A DNA stretch of 64,000 nucleotides from Planctomycetota bacterium (GTDB lineage: Bacteria; Planctomycetota; UBA11346), in NCBI GenBank assembly GCA_016745075.1, contig JADGDD010000008.1, positions 74,678 through 138,677 of the forward strand, in the 5' to 3' direction. Numbering within the stretch: position 1 is the stretch's first letter; each line of letters begins with the position of its first letter. Of the stretch, positions 26,432 through 34,448 are shown piece after piece. The translations under genes were made by a program, and so were the position numbers. Below the pieces are notes generated by a model. The model was given only the letters and a program-made list of their open reading frames with translations, searched no databases and had not been told where the DNA came from.

Positions 26432-26788
26432 CTACAACAACCCATCCCATGGAAGGAACTCTATTTCTGTACGTTCCTCTGCTTTGGAAACCTTGAATTG
26501 TTCATACACACAGCGAAACCAATCTGGGCTATCATCTTTCAGATACCCAAGACGGATAAGACAATCTGGTATCGGCTTGGCACCACCAACAAGGTTGGCA
26601 TAATCAAGTAAACGTGTTCGGTAAGAACGTAAAGCGATACGAACAGGCTTATTTACCGGAGAACAAGGGCGTAATTGCTGACGCAGTAATACAAACCACA
26701 AATCTCGTTCTTTGGTATAAACGCTCCAATGACCATAATGCATCTGATTCTGACTGGGGACTCGACGTTTAATTATAATAGTAGTCAT
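26432..26788 (-). CDS. RusA-like Holliday-junction endonuclease family protein
   Basis: This 118-residue protein matches the RusA fold pattern. A basic N-terminus with VPSQNQMHYGHW is followed by the acidic motif RLLDYANLVGGAKP, then PDCLIRLGYLKDDSPDW, in which the aspartates would bind magnesium. A final strand follows. RusA resolves Holliday junctions and is usually phage-borne, but no other phage gene surrounds this one. The gene lies between the STAS gene and pilT-2 with short gaps on the same strand. I see no Shine-Dalgarno. It could be a chromosomal RuvC-like backup or a remnant of transfer. Confidence 0.6.
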   Translation of the reverse strand: MTTIIIKRRVPSQNQMHYGHWSVYTKERDLWFVLLRQQLRPCSPVNKPVRIALRSYRTRLLDYANLVGGAKPIPDCLIRLGYLKDDSPDWFRCVYEQFKVSKAEERTEIEFLPWDGLL

Positions 26789-26818
26789 TCAAGCAAGGAT
26801 AAAAATAATCAGGCTATT

Positions 26819-27184
26819 TTATAATGGTTTACGGTTATAAAGTTTAACCTTATCTTCGGTATTCCCCCCTATATCGAATACCTTTGTCAATTTGGTAACG
26901 ACAAATAAAGGCATAATACTATCCGTCACTTCACACAAGGAGATACGGCCTTTATTCTTTTTAATCATTTTATGGACAGCAACCAATTTACCAATCATTG
27001 CGGAACTCATGTGAGTTACCTGCTTCATATCAATAACCAAACTAATGCGATCATTGCGTTGAACGCAAGAAATAAGTCCTTGAGACACCTCATTGATGGT
27101 TTCTGCATCCAACAGACGGTCAGATAACACACGGAAAATAACTGCTTCTCTATATTCCTCAACGAAGAACGAATCTCGCGCCAT
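26819..27184 (-). CDS. STAS-domain anti-sigma factor antagonist
   Basis: This 121-residue STAS protein is of the SpoIIAA/RsbV type. The central strand and helix read VIDMKQVTHMSSAMIGKLVAVH, where a serine in HMSSAMIG would be phosphorylated by the RsbW-type kinase encoded next to it. The Shine-Dalgarno GAGGTGA lies close to the ATG. It lies 56 bases downstream of the kinase gene in the same leftward series. With the phosphatase gene it completes a partner-switching module. No sigma factor gene is visible, so the final target may be something else. Confidence 0.85.
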   Translation of the reverse strand: MARDSFFVEEYREAVIFRVLSDRLLDAETINEVSQGLISCVQRNDRISLVIDMKQVTHMSSAMIGKLVAVHKMIKKNKGRISLCEVTDSIMPLFVVTKLTKVFDIGGNTEDKVKLYNRKPL

Positions 27185-27240
27185 GTATCACCTCACCTCT
27201 GACTTCTATCAAAAAACATCTTACTTAAGACTGCTTGTAA

Positions 27241-27699
27241 TTATGGTATACTTTTTCGGCGGCGCAACAACGCGCTTGTACCACCGTTATAGTAGGAGAG
27301 GTCATCAAGCCACTCTCCCATAATCAACAAACCACGCCCGTGTTCCAACATGATAGAATCTGGATTATCTGGACTTGGCACATCTTCGTACACAAAGCCC
27401 TCACCGACATCCTCTACACAAATCAACCATTCTCCTGATGAACGATCAAATATTCGCAAACGCACTGGCAACAAAGGATCACCTTCGTTACCATGTAACA
27501 TGGCATTCACGACAACTTCGTCCAAACAGAGAATTAACCAGTGCATCTCTTTTTCTTCTACCCACTGGTTCTTGGCAATTAATTCCGATGCCGCATTGAT
27601 CATCTCTTCTTTGCGATCAATGCGAGAATCCATGCTCATATCAAGCACACATGTGCCTAAATCTGCGGGCAAACCTTCTTGATAAATGGTAAAGCTCAT
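27241..27699 (-). CDS. RsbW-type serine kinase / anti-sigma factor (HATPase)
   Basis: This 152-residue GHKL ATPase has the RsbW N-box CLDEVVVNAMLHGN and the G-boxes VEDVGEGF and HGRGLLIMG. The family binds either a sigma factor or another target and phosphorylates its STAS antagonist. The gene starts inside the last codons of the phosphatase gene (ATGA overlap), so the two are co-translated. Together with the STAS gene downstream it forms a complete partner switch. Confidence 0.87.
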   Translation of the reverse strand: MSFTIYQEGLPADLGTCVLDMSMDSRIDRKEEMINAASELIAKNQWVEEKEMHWLILCLDEVVVNAMLHGNEGDPLLPVRLRIFDRSSGEWLICVEDVGEGFVYEDVPSPDNPDSIMLEHGRGLLIMGEWLDDLSYYNGGTSALLRRRKSIP

Positions 27700-28982
27700 T
27701 GCTCTTGAGCTCCCTGCTGTAGTGCTCGGTTCTTGCGTCCAACAACCACTAAGGTCATATCATCCTGTGATGGAGTGCCTGCCATATGATCACAAACTTC
27801 ATGTCGAATAGCATCAACTATAGCAGACACACTTTTTTGTCCGTGTTTCTGAACACACTCCGAGAGGCCCAACATGCCCCAACTCTTTTCCGTCTCAGCA
27901 TCTATACATTCAAAAATACCATCGGTAAAAAGTAGCAAACGATCGTCGGGACCAATATCGTTTATCTCATAATAGTCGTATTCGTTTCCTTCAAGCACAC
28001 CCAACATCATGCCTGTTTCTTCAGGGATTTCTATTTGCTGTGTAGAAGCACGATAAATAAGTGGCGGCTCATGACCAGCTGAAACATACCCACAACGCCC
28101 ATCATCATACAGGCGACAGATACACATAGTCATAAACACATCATCTGCCATGTCTTTTTCAAGCAAATCATTCAGGTCGGCAATGCGTTGTTCTGGGGTA
28201 CTTTCATTACGGTACAAACCTAACAAGAATGCCCGTGCCGTCCCCATCAATAAAGCCGCACCAATACCATGACCGCTAACATCACCAATAATGACGTCGC
28301 ACCAACCGTCACCACGAACAAAGTCGTGATAATCACCACTGGTTTCATCACAGCTCGTTTGCCAGGCTTGTAAATCCCATGCTGATAATTTGGGAGCCGC
28401 ATCTGGCAACAAACGACGTTGAATAGATCGAGCCAACTCCATATCTCGTGCCATTCTTTGACGCTCAATATCACGGCTAATCAATTGTGTTTTTTCGATA
28501 GCTACCGCTGCCTGTGAACACAATGCTGATAATACATTTTCATCATATTCAGAAAACGGTTCGCCATTTTCTTTATTAAGTACCTGAATAACACCAACAA
28601 TATGGTCATTATGGTTCACAAGAGGCAAACACAGAATGCTTGTCGTCATATACCCAGAACGCCGATCATGCTGAGGATCAAAACGATCATCTTCATACGC
28701 ATTTGGAATATTCATACAGACACCGGTATGAGCTACTGTTCCGGCAATACCTGTACCAATTGGCAAACGAATCACACCCGAACCTTGCGCCACTCGGGTC
28801 CAGATGGTCTCACCTTCAACAATGAACAAACTCGACCGGTCTGCTGATACAAGCGAAGTTGTTGCCTGCAAAATGATATCCAACAATGTATCAAGGTCTC
28901 GCTCTAGCGTCATAGAACGAGAGATAGACAAGATCGTATTAAGATCTGACGTCAGTCGGTTAATAACAGTGGTAGATGCCAT
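27696..28982 (-). CDS. GAF-domain PP2C (SpoIIE/RsbU-type) serine phosphatase
   Basis: This 428-residue protein has an N-terminal GAF sensor domain (about 20-165, with LPIGTGIAGTVAHTG) and a short helical linker (MARDMELARSIQRRLLP). The C-terminal SpoIIE phosphatase domain (about 195-415) has DYHDFV, VIIGDVSGHGIGAALLMG and LLFTDGIFE, and the metal-binding aspartates are present. It should dephosphorylate the STAS protein when the GAF domain perceives its signal, releasing the RsbW target. It overlaps the RsbW gene by four bases and lies downstream of the LysM gene. Confidence 0.93.
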   Translation of the reverse strand: MASTTVINRLTSDLNTILSISRSMTLERDLDTLLDIILQATTSLVSADRSSLFIVEGETIWTRVAQGSGVIRLPIGTGIAGTVAHTGVCMNIPNAYEDDRFDPQHDRRSGYMTTSILCLPLVNHNDHIVGVIQVLNKENGEPFSEYDENVLSALCSQAAVAIEKTQLISRDIERQRMARDMELARSIQRRLLPDAAPKLSAWDLQAWQTSCDETSGDYHDFVRGDGWCDVIIGDVSGHGIGAALLMGTARAFLLGLYRNESTPEQRIADLNDLLEKDMADDVFMTMCICRLYDDGRCGYVSAGHEPPLIYRASTQQIEIPEETGMMLGVLEGNEYDYYEINDIGPDDRLLLFTDGIFECIDAETEKSWGMLGLSECVQKHGQKSVSAIVDAIRHEVCDHMAGTPSQDDMTLVVVGRKNRALQQGAQEQ

Positions 28983-29032
28983 AAGCTGAGTATACTCCTT
29001 GAATGACTTGTGTGCCAGTCTCTTTCTCTTCT

Positions 29033-30490
29033 TTACAGATCCGGAAGCTCATCAAGCGGGTCAACAGGAGCTCGACGAGTATTAGTTGAACGTGTAGTCG
29101 TGCTCGTGCCAGATCGGCGCGGCAAGACAATGACTTGGCCAACACGCAAACGGTTCGGTTTTAGGCCAGGATTAGCGGTAAGTATATCTTTCACTGCCTG
29201 AACCGTTCCGTATTCCTTCAGGGCAACATCTTGGAGATAATCACCAGAAGCAATGGTGTAAGTACGTGCGCCAGTTGGTACTGCAGTTAAGGTGCGAGAT
29301 GTTGGTCGTGCCGATATTTGGGCAGACTGAGGGATAATTAACTTGGTGCCAATCTTTAGGCTTTCTGGGTCTACATTTGGATTCGCATCACGAATCAAAC
29401 GCCATTTCGTGCTGGTACCATAGTATTTTTGACTAATTTTCCCAAGAATGTCTCCCTTACCAACGGTGTGTACTTGTTGGCCAGGGGCTGCCTGAACAGT
29501 TTGACCAGCAGATGGTGTTGCGAGTACCCGCTGCGCTGCTGGCAACTTCAGCACCGTACCAACTTTTAAATCACCTGAATCAATACCGTTTAGCTCTTGG
29601 ATTTCTGGGTGACGGCTGGCATCGCCAAGTTCACGCTGGGCAATCACATAATAACTATCATTACGGCGAACCGTATAAGTGCGCGTGCCACTTGCTTGGG
29701 TCAGTTCCTGAACGTTTGCAGTTGAAGCGGCAACACGTTGTACCTCGGCGGTCTCAATAACTGGAATAGTGAGAATATCGCCGACGTTCATATTATTTGG
29801 ATCAATTTCTGGATTTGCGTCACGTATTTCTCTCCAATAACGCGTAGAACCATAATACTGTTTACTGATAGCCCCCATAATTTCACCACTAGCAACACGG
29901 TGAGTACGAACAGTTGAACGAGCAGCCGGTGTTGAATCTAAAACAAGCAGGCTTGGCAGTCCAACTTCTTGCTCTCTACGACTTGGTGGAATAGCAACAG
30001 GTTGCGAGACAATTGGGTCTGCAAAAAGAGGGTCTTGTTCTACTATAATTTCAGACGGCTCTATGGCGAGATCTGGTATATCCAGCGGATCCACATCATT
30101 ATATACTGGCTCAGCAAAAAGAAGGTCACCATTGCTTACTACAACTGGCTGCGTTTCTGAACCTGTAGGACCAAGATCACTCGGAATCTCTATCGGGTCG
30201 CTACTGTCTTCCCAATCACTTGGAGCACCAAGGTTCTCCGAAGAGAAATCAGATTCACCTGGCAAGCCAGGCGGGTCCAAGGGTTGGCCAGGACCAACAA
30301 TGTTTTCCGCAAGTAATGGCGGGTCATCGGTGACAGGAGACGGTACATCAGTACTTTCCCCTGAAGCACCGCTGCTAACACCACTTGCTACCGATGGATC
30401 TTGGCTGGGCTCTGTAAACGCAAAGCCCATAACCACGATACAAATAACAAGAATGCCTGTTGCGAGTACAATATCTTTATTGACGGCCAT
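29033..30490 (-). CDS. Membrane-anchored protein with four LysM domains
   Basis: This 485-residue protein has an N-terminal membrane anchor or uncleaved signal (about 8-26, VLATGILVICIVVMGFAF). A long Pro/Ser/Asp-rich linker follows (about 30-200), then four LysM peptidoglycan-binding repeats. Each contains a tyrosine-valine-x-G/N-D pattern and ends in an LxIP or LxLP strand (ILTIPV, VLKLPA, LIIPQ and VIVLPR). No catalytic domain is present. The Shine-Dalgarno GAGGAG lies nine bases from the ATG. It probably tethers the inner membrane to peptidoglycan. Its place at the head of the partner-switching and pilus series suggests an envelope-linked role. Confidence 0.85.
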   Translation of the reverse strand: MAVNKDIVLATGILVICIVVMGFAFTEPSQDPSVASGVSSGASGESTDVPSPVTDDPPLLAENIVGPGQPLDPPGLPGESDFSSENLGAPSDWEDSSDPIEIPSDLGPTGSETQPVVVSNGDLLFAEPVYNDVDPLDIPDLAIEPSEIIVEQDPLFADPIVSQPVAIPPSRREQEVGLPSLLVLDSTPAARSTVRTHRVASGEIMGAISKQYYGSTRYWREIRDANPEIDPNNMNVGDILTIPVIETAEVQRVAASTANVQELTQASGTRTYTVRRNDSYYVIAQRELGDASRHPEIQELNGIDSGDLKVGTVLKLPAAQRVLATPSAGQTVQAAPGQQVHTVGKGDILGKISQKYYGTSTKWRLIRDANPNVDPESLKIGTKLIIPQSAQISARPTSRTLTAVPTGARTYTIASGDYLQDVALKEYGTVQAVKDILTANPGLKPNRLRVGQVIVLPRRSGTSTTTRSTNTRRAPVDPLDELPDL

Positions 30491-30552
30491 GCCGAGAAAC
30501 TCCTCACGAGAACTAATCCTGCCGTAGGCTAACGTCCTGTTGAACTAAGTCC

Positions 30553-31338
30553 ATGCCCATGATTGACCACGGGCCAACAGCTTTACCGTCTCACCCTATG
30601 ATTACTCCCTCAGTCCGACTCCTTTCAGATGAATGCGCCCTTGGCTCCGTGAATATGGCCCGTGATGAAGCCCTGCTCAGCGTTGGCACTCAGCCAACAA
30701 TTCGCTTGTATACATGGAGTGAACCAACGCTCTCCCTCGGTTACTTTCAAAAATACACAGACATCATGGAAAGCCTTCCTGCAAGCATGAGTGCTGTTCG
30801 CCGCATTACAGGCGGTGGAGCCATATGGCATGAGCACGAAGTGACCTACAGCATTCTCTGTTTCCCCGGCAAAGATCTCCCTGCTGGAAGTGCCGCCTGC
30901 TATGCTCGTTTGCACGGCTGTATCTTAGAACGCCTACGCCAAGCGGGTGCCCATCTTGGTAGCCAGGGCAATACCGTTGGCGATAAAACCTACCATAAAG
31001 AATTACGCTGCTTCGCCAGCCCCGCTAAGGATGACATTGTCCATTCTGAAGGTGGCAAAGTGGTTGGCTCTGCCGGACGCTGCCGTGACGACCGCATGCT
31101 TATTCACGGCAGTCTCAAATTGGCGAGTAATCCTTGGGACCAGCAAGTAGTCGCTGGCTGTGGACTTACGACTGAGATAGCCCGAGAGGCCCTCTTGGCC
31201 GGATTGATAGATGCTTTTAATATGCCTACCATCAGTAGCAATTGGACGGACGAAGAAGAAGACAGTTTTCAAGAATTACATGATATTCGCTACGGTACTC
31301 CTGACTGGGTTCACAACCGCAGTGGGCCGCGTCCATAA
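30553..31338 (+). CDS. Lipoate/octanoate protein ligase family (LipM/LplA-like)
   Basis: This 261-residue member of the biotin/lipoate A/B protein ligase family attaches octanoyl or lipoyl groups to E2 and GcvH subunits. The characteristic RRITGGGAIWHEHEVTYS motif is present. CFASPAKDDI, which holds the cysteine used as acyl acceptor in LipM, is followed by GGKVVGSAGRC and ILHGSL-like MLIHGSL. These features favour an octanoyltransferase of the LipM type over a true ATP-dependent ligase. The start is uncertain. The ATG at 30553 is used here, but the ATG at 30598 fits the family N-terminus better, and neither has a ribosome site. It is divergent from the LysM gene. Confidence 0.82.
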   Translation: MPMIDHGPTALPSHPMITPSVRLLSDECALGSVNMARDEALLSVGTQPTIRLYTWSEPTLSLGYFQKYTDIMESLPASMSAVRRITGGGAIWHEHEVTYSILCFPGKDLPAGSAACYARLHGCILERLRQAGAHLGSQGNTVGDKTYHKELRCFASPAKDDIVHSEGGKVVGSAGRCRDDRMLIHGSLKLASNPWDQQVVAGCGLTTEIAREALLAGLIDAFNMPTISSNWTDEEEDSFQELHDIRYGTPDWVHNRSGPRP

Positions 31339-31346
31339 AACAACTC

Positions 31347-31375
31347 TTGTCAGACCGTTATCTCATCATTAGACT
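31347..31375 (+). promoter_or_regulatory. Promoter of the hypothetical membrane protein gene, leaderless layout
   Basis: TTGTCA (31347-31352), a 17-base spacer and TAGACT (31370-31375) are followed by five bases and the ATG at 31381. It begins just after the lipM-like stop codon. Confidence 0.65.
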
Positions 31376-31380
31376 GCGCC

Positions 31381-32262
31381 ATGCGTTTGCTTGAACATAT
31401 CCGTTGGCGACTCAAAGGTGTGCTTGGTGAAATATCAAATAGCACCCATAGCAACAGACTAAAAGAATCGTTTGAGCACCCACCCGAATGGCTAGACCAA
31501 CTGCCTTTCATTCAACATCAAATGACTGTTGAGCATCTCACTCCGGGTCACTGTTATTATTTAATTGCTCTCTATTGCTACACCTTTGGCCGCAATTCTT
31601 TATCATCGTTACTAAAGCTTGATCTTGCCGCAGAAACTGGAAAAGAATTCTTTCCAGAAAAAATTGAAACGCTCAACACTCTCTTTCTTCATTTTGCTGA
31701 GCATGACATGAAATGTACCGAAAGTCGTCTTCCTGAACTTTTTAACACTGCCCAACTAATCTGGCGCAAAGAAGACCCGAGACCGCTGTGCTCAGTAGAT
31801 TCCAATGGTATTTGGCCCGACGCAAATCTACAAGAACGACTCCCTCAAGAACTAGTCGCCAAAAAAAGAGAAAATCAAAAGCGCATAGATCAAGCATACG
31901 CTGATCACCGTTCCATGCTACGCAATGCAGCCGTGGGTACGGCTCTAATAGGTGGCTTATATGGAGCCGCAATAGGGTTTTATTTTGCGGGATATTTTGG
32001 CGCATTTCTGACTACGGCAGCAGGTAGCCTAAGCACATACCATATCATCCGTCGCAAATCGAGTCATATCTATTCGTTATGCATTTTTACGGGCAGTATT
32101 TTTGTAACCGTAAGCATATGCATTGGCATGGTTGGCATTTTTACCGAAGGAATTGCACTTGCTGCTGATCTCATCTTTTTTGTCTACGGTATGGGCATGA
32201 CAGCCATTGTTGGTATGCTCTTAGGTATGGCGAGTACAAATTATCACGATAGTCATCACTAA
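31381..32262 (+). CDS. Hypothetical membrane protein
   Basis: I do not recognise this 293-residue protein. Its N-terminal two thirds (about 1-175) are soluble and charged, with a His/Tyr-rich stretch (GHCYYLIALYCYTFGR) and a helix ending in KKRENQKRIDQAYADHR. The C-terminal third has about four membrane helices (starting near AAVGTALIGGLYGAAIGFY) separated by a short loop with IIRRKSSHIYS. It has its own leaderless-type promoter and is followed by a long non-coding stretch containing the RNA candidate on the other strand. No catalytic motif is seen. Confidence 0.7.
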   Translation: MRLLEHIRWRLKGVLGEISNSTHSNRLKESFEHPPEWLDQLPFIQHQMTVEHLTPGHCYYLIALYCYTFGRNSLSSLLKLDLAAETGKEFFPEKIETLNTLFLHFAEHDMKCTESRLPELFNTAQLIWRKEDPRPLCSVDSNGIWPDANLQERLPQELVAKKRENQKRIDQAYADHRSMLRNAAVGTALIGGLYGAAIGFYFAGYFGAFLTTAAGSLSTYHIIRRKSSHIYSLCIFTGSIFVTVSICIGMVGIFTEGIALAADLIFFVYGMGMTAIVGMLLGMASTNYHDSHH

Positions 32263-32363
32263 GTATCATTATTCGGCGCACTTCTCTGAACAGCAAATAG
32301 ATTTAAAAAATCATCAGAATTGTCAATGTTCCGAACAAAAAGCTTCCTTCTAAAACCTTAGAT

Positions 32364-32397
32364 AAAAACAACGAGCCAACAGAAAACTGTTGGCTCG
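32364..32397 (-). terminator. Perfect rho-independent terminator
   Basis: The arms 32372-32382 and 32387-32397 form an 11-bp perfect stem with a four-base loop. On the minus strand it is followed by TTGTTTTT. It ends the RNA candidate and may also stop rightward transcription from the membrane protein gene. Confidence 0.85.
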
Positions 32398-32540
32398 TGA
32401 ATAGTGATGGAGGTGAAACTGCAGTACAAGCGTGAGCGTCTAAAAGGGTAGCCCCCACTCCATCGTATATGTTTAAACAAGAAGGCGACCAAGGTATCTT
32501 GCCTCTCAAGAGAGGCAGCCGATAAGCTCACGGACTAAGC
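32364..32540 (-). ncRNA. Probable structured non-coding RNA, unidentified family
   Basis: The 467-base region between 32262 and 32730 has no convincing gene but contains a compact RNA-like unit read leftward. Promoter candidates are TTGGCT-18-TATAAC (-10 at 32552-32547) and TTGACC-17-TAGTCC (-10 at 32537-32532). Paired elements, in plus-strand coordinates, are 32501-32506 with 32511-32516 (six bp, tetraloop) and 32478-32482 with 32497-32501. A further helix pairs 32406-32412 with 32458-32464 (seven bp, extended by two past a bulge), and a possible long-range helix joins 32431-32437 to 32526-32532. The unit ends in a perfect terminator hairpin and a T-rich tail. The long-range helix would make a pseudoknot with the 32406/32464 helix. 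I could not match it to 6S, tmRNA, RNase P, SRP or a riboswitch. Confidence 0.5.
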
Positions 32541-32729
32541 GATAATGTTATATAGGTCAAATGCTTCCCGAGCCAACAACCGCTACCTTGTTTCGTTATT
32601 CCTTTCTTATCCTTACACTTTAAACGTACATCATAAATACTTACTACGCCAATACTTTTTTTTCAACCTTCCACACAACCACCTCCACATGTTTTTTACC
32701 TATCAGTAAATAAATAAAATGCATGTGCT
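32541..32729. other. AT-rich non-coding stretch upstream of the RNA candidate
   Basis: No ORF with coding character is seen. It contains the upstream promoter elements of the RNA candidate and a second copy of the decamer CGAGCCAACA (32569-32578) also found in the terminator stem (32372-32381). The part from 32600 to 32729 shows only AT-rich sequence and T-runs. Confidence 0.4.
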
Positions 32730-33320
32730 TCATTCCACGGGGTACCACGGAAACTCAACATCTTCATCATCAAACTCAAAGTCATTTTCAACCTCATATT
32801 GAAGACGTGCAATGTCGTCTGGATCTGCCTGATTAAAATCAACAGTGTTGTACAATATAATTAAACGGTTTTGGACAGAAGCCGCTGGCACAGATCCTTC
32901 TGGTAAAAAATTCCCTTTTATGCTAAAAAACCGATCCTTCTCTGTACCACCCATCAACATAGTACTTGGCGGTTTACCTGTATTTTTACACACTAAGGCA
33001 CAGCGTAAACCTAATTCATCGGTCATGTACCAATCTGGATAGGCATCTCCCTCAAAGCCTGCCCAGTCTTCAAACTCGAGTAAGACCCACGGAGCAGGGT
33101 CAGATTTATCACGGCCACGCGGATGATACCAGACAATACCACTAAATTCTTTTTCTAAAGAGGTTTGCGTCTCACCCGTTGCAGCAGCTATTTTTTCCAA
33201 ATCTATATGAGACCACGCCCAAACTGGCAAAAACAACGGAGCCGCATACCAACCGGCTACGCCAATGACGACCAAAAAGAAGAGGACGGTGATTTTCGTA
33301 CTTGATTGTTTACTAGACAT
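32730..33320 (-). CDS. Hypothetical membrane-anchored protein
   Basis: I do not recognise this 196-residue protein. One N-terminal hydrophobic helix (about 10-32, ITVLFFLVVIGVAGWYAAPL) anchors a soluble, strongly acidic domain that should lie outside the cytoplasm. The domain has several tryptophans (IVWYHPRGRDK, FEDWAGFEG) and an acidic tail (VENDFEFDDEDVEF). It is downstream of galE on the same strand but has its own promoter with the start of transcription at the ATG. No cysteine motif, catalytic signature or known fold is evident. Confidence 0.65.
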   Translation of the reverse strand: MSSKQSSTKITVLFFLVVIGVAGWYAAPLFLPVWAWSHIDLEKIAAATGETQTSLEKEFSGIVWYHPRGRDKSDPAPWVLLEFEDWAGFEGDAYPDWYMTDELGLRCALVCKNTGKPPSTMLMGGTEKDRFFSIKGNFLPEGSVPAASVQNRLIILYNTVDFNQADPDDIARLQYEVENDFEFDDEDVEFPWYPVE

Positions 33321-33327
33321 ATCAACA

Positions 33328-33356
33328 AGAATACATGACTAGTACATGAAACTCAA
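33328..33356 (-). promoter_or_regulatory. Promoter of the anchored acidic protein gene, leaderless layout
   Basis: On the minus strand TTGAGT (33356-33351), a 17-base spacer and TATTCT (33333-33328) are followed by seven bases and the ATG at 33320. Confidence 0.6.
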
Positions 33357-33366
33357 GGTCAAAAAG

Positions 33367-34380
33367 CTAGGTCGTAGCATATCCATTCGGCGAAGCTTGT
33401 TGCCAACGCCATGAATCTGCGCACATCGCACTCAGGTCGAGCTTGGCTTCCCAGTTTAATATATTCCGCGCACTTGCAGGGTCTGCATAACACTGGGCAA
33501 CATCACCTGGACGACGAGCAACCATTTCATATGGTATATCTTTACCCGCAGCTTGAGACATAGCTGCAACCATTTCCAAAACGCTATATCCTTGCCCTGT
33601 GCCAAGGTTAATGGCAGTGCAGCCGGGTAAATCTTGACGTAATGCTGCCACATGCCCTTGCGCTAAATCGACAACATGAATATAATCACGCACACCTGTT
33701 CCATCTGGAGTTGGATAATCATTGCCAAAAATACTGAGTTTTTCTCGGCGACCAACTGCTACTTGAGTGATATAAGGCATTAAATTATTGGGAATGCCTT
33801 TAGGGTCTTCACCAATACGCCCACTCTCATGCGCACCGACAGGATTAAAATAGCGTAAAAGAACGCACGACCAACGCTGATCAGCAGCGCAGAGGTCTCG
33901 CATAATTTCTTCAATAAATAATTTAGTACGGCCATAAGGGTTTGTAGCCGACAAAGGGAAATCCTCTGTAATAGGCACAGTATGCGGATCACCGTACACT
34001 GTTGCAGAAGAGGAGAACACAATATCAAAACAATTATGCTCGGCCATCACTTCTAATAAATTAAGGGTGCCAGTAATATTATTGTCATAATAACGAAGCG
34101 GTATTTCTGTTGATTCACCAACCGCTTTAAATCCAGCAAAATGAATACAGGCATCAAATTGTTCTGCGGCAAAAACGGCTGCTAATGCTTCTTTATCAAG
34201 CAAATCGACCTTATGAAAAGCAACAGATTTACCGGTAATCTCTTGAACACGAGCCAAACTCTCTTCGCTCGCGTTACTGAGATTGTCAATAACGGTTACA
34301 TCATAACCTTCTTGTAATAATTCTACACAGGTATGAGAGCCAATGTATCCTGCTCCACCAGTAACCGCTATGCGTGCCAT
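33367..34380 (-). CDS. galE: UDP-glucose 4-epimerase
   Basis: This NAD-dependent enzyme interconverts UDP-glucose and UDP-galactose for cell-surface sugars. The 337-residue sequence has the Rossmann motif [10 protein letters not shown] at the N-terminus, the catalytic Ser in [10 protein letters not shown] and the Tyr-Lys pair in [11 protein letters not shown]. The substrate-binding region contains [10 protein letters not shown] and [13 protein letters not shown] lies seven bases upstream of the ATG. It lies 68 bases downstream of pgk on the same strand, separated by a hairpin. Confidence 0.95.
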   Translation of the reverse strand: MARIAVTGGAGYIGSHTCVELLQEGYDVTVIDNLSNASEESLARVQEITGKSVAFHKVDLLDKEALAAVFAAEQFDACIHFAGFKAVGESTEIPLRYYDNNITGTLNLLEVMAEHNCFDIVFSSSATVYGDPHTVPITEDFPLSATNPYGRTKLFIEEIMRDLCAADQRWSCVLLRYFNPVGAHESGRIGEDPKGIPNNLMPYITQVAVGRREKLSIFGNDYPTPDGTGVRDYIHVVDLAQGHVAALRQDLPGCTAINLGTGQGYSVLEMVAAMSQAAGKDIPYEMVARRPGDVAQCYADPASARNILNWEAKLDLSAMCADSWRWQQASPNGYATT

Positions 34381-34402
34381 TCTTTTTTCCTTTTACAATA
34401 GG

Positions 34403-34428
34403 CTCCTGCCTCAGACATGAGACAGGAG
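34403..34428 (-). terminator. Hairpin between pgk and galE
   Basis: The arms ctcctgcctc (34403-34412) and gagacaggag (34419-34428) pair at nine of ten positions with a six-base loop. It lies downstream of pgk and upstream of galE. A short T-run (TTTT) follows only on the plus strand, so it may instead stop antisense transcription or act as an attenuating hairpin. Confidence 0.45.
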
Positions 34429-34448
34429 TTTTGGTGTTCATACTATTT

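Noticed and set aside
32303..32509. 68-codon minus-strand ORF within the RNA region
   Set aside because: It covers the terminator and helices, has no start context and no protein-like features.
32364..32540. 6S RNA, tmRNA, SRP RNA or RNase P as identity of the RNA candidate
   Set aside because: No long closing hairpin with central bubble, no tRNA-like end or tag frame, no SRP tetraloop domain and no RNase P core motifs were found.
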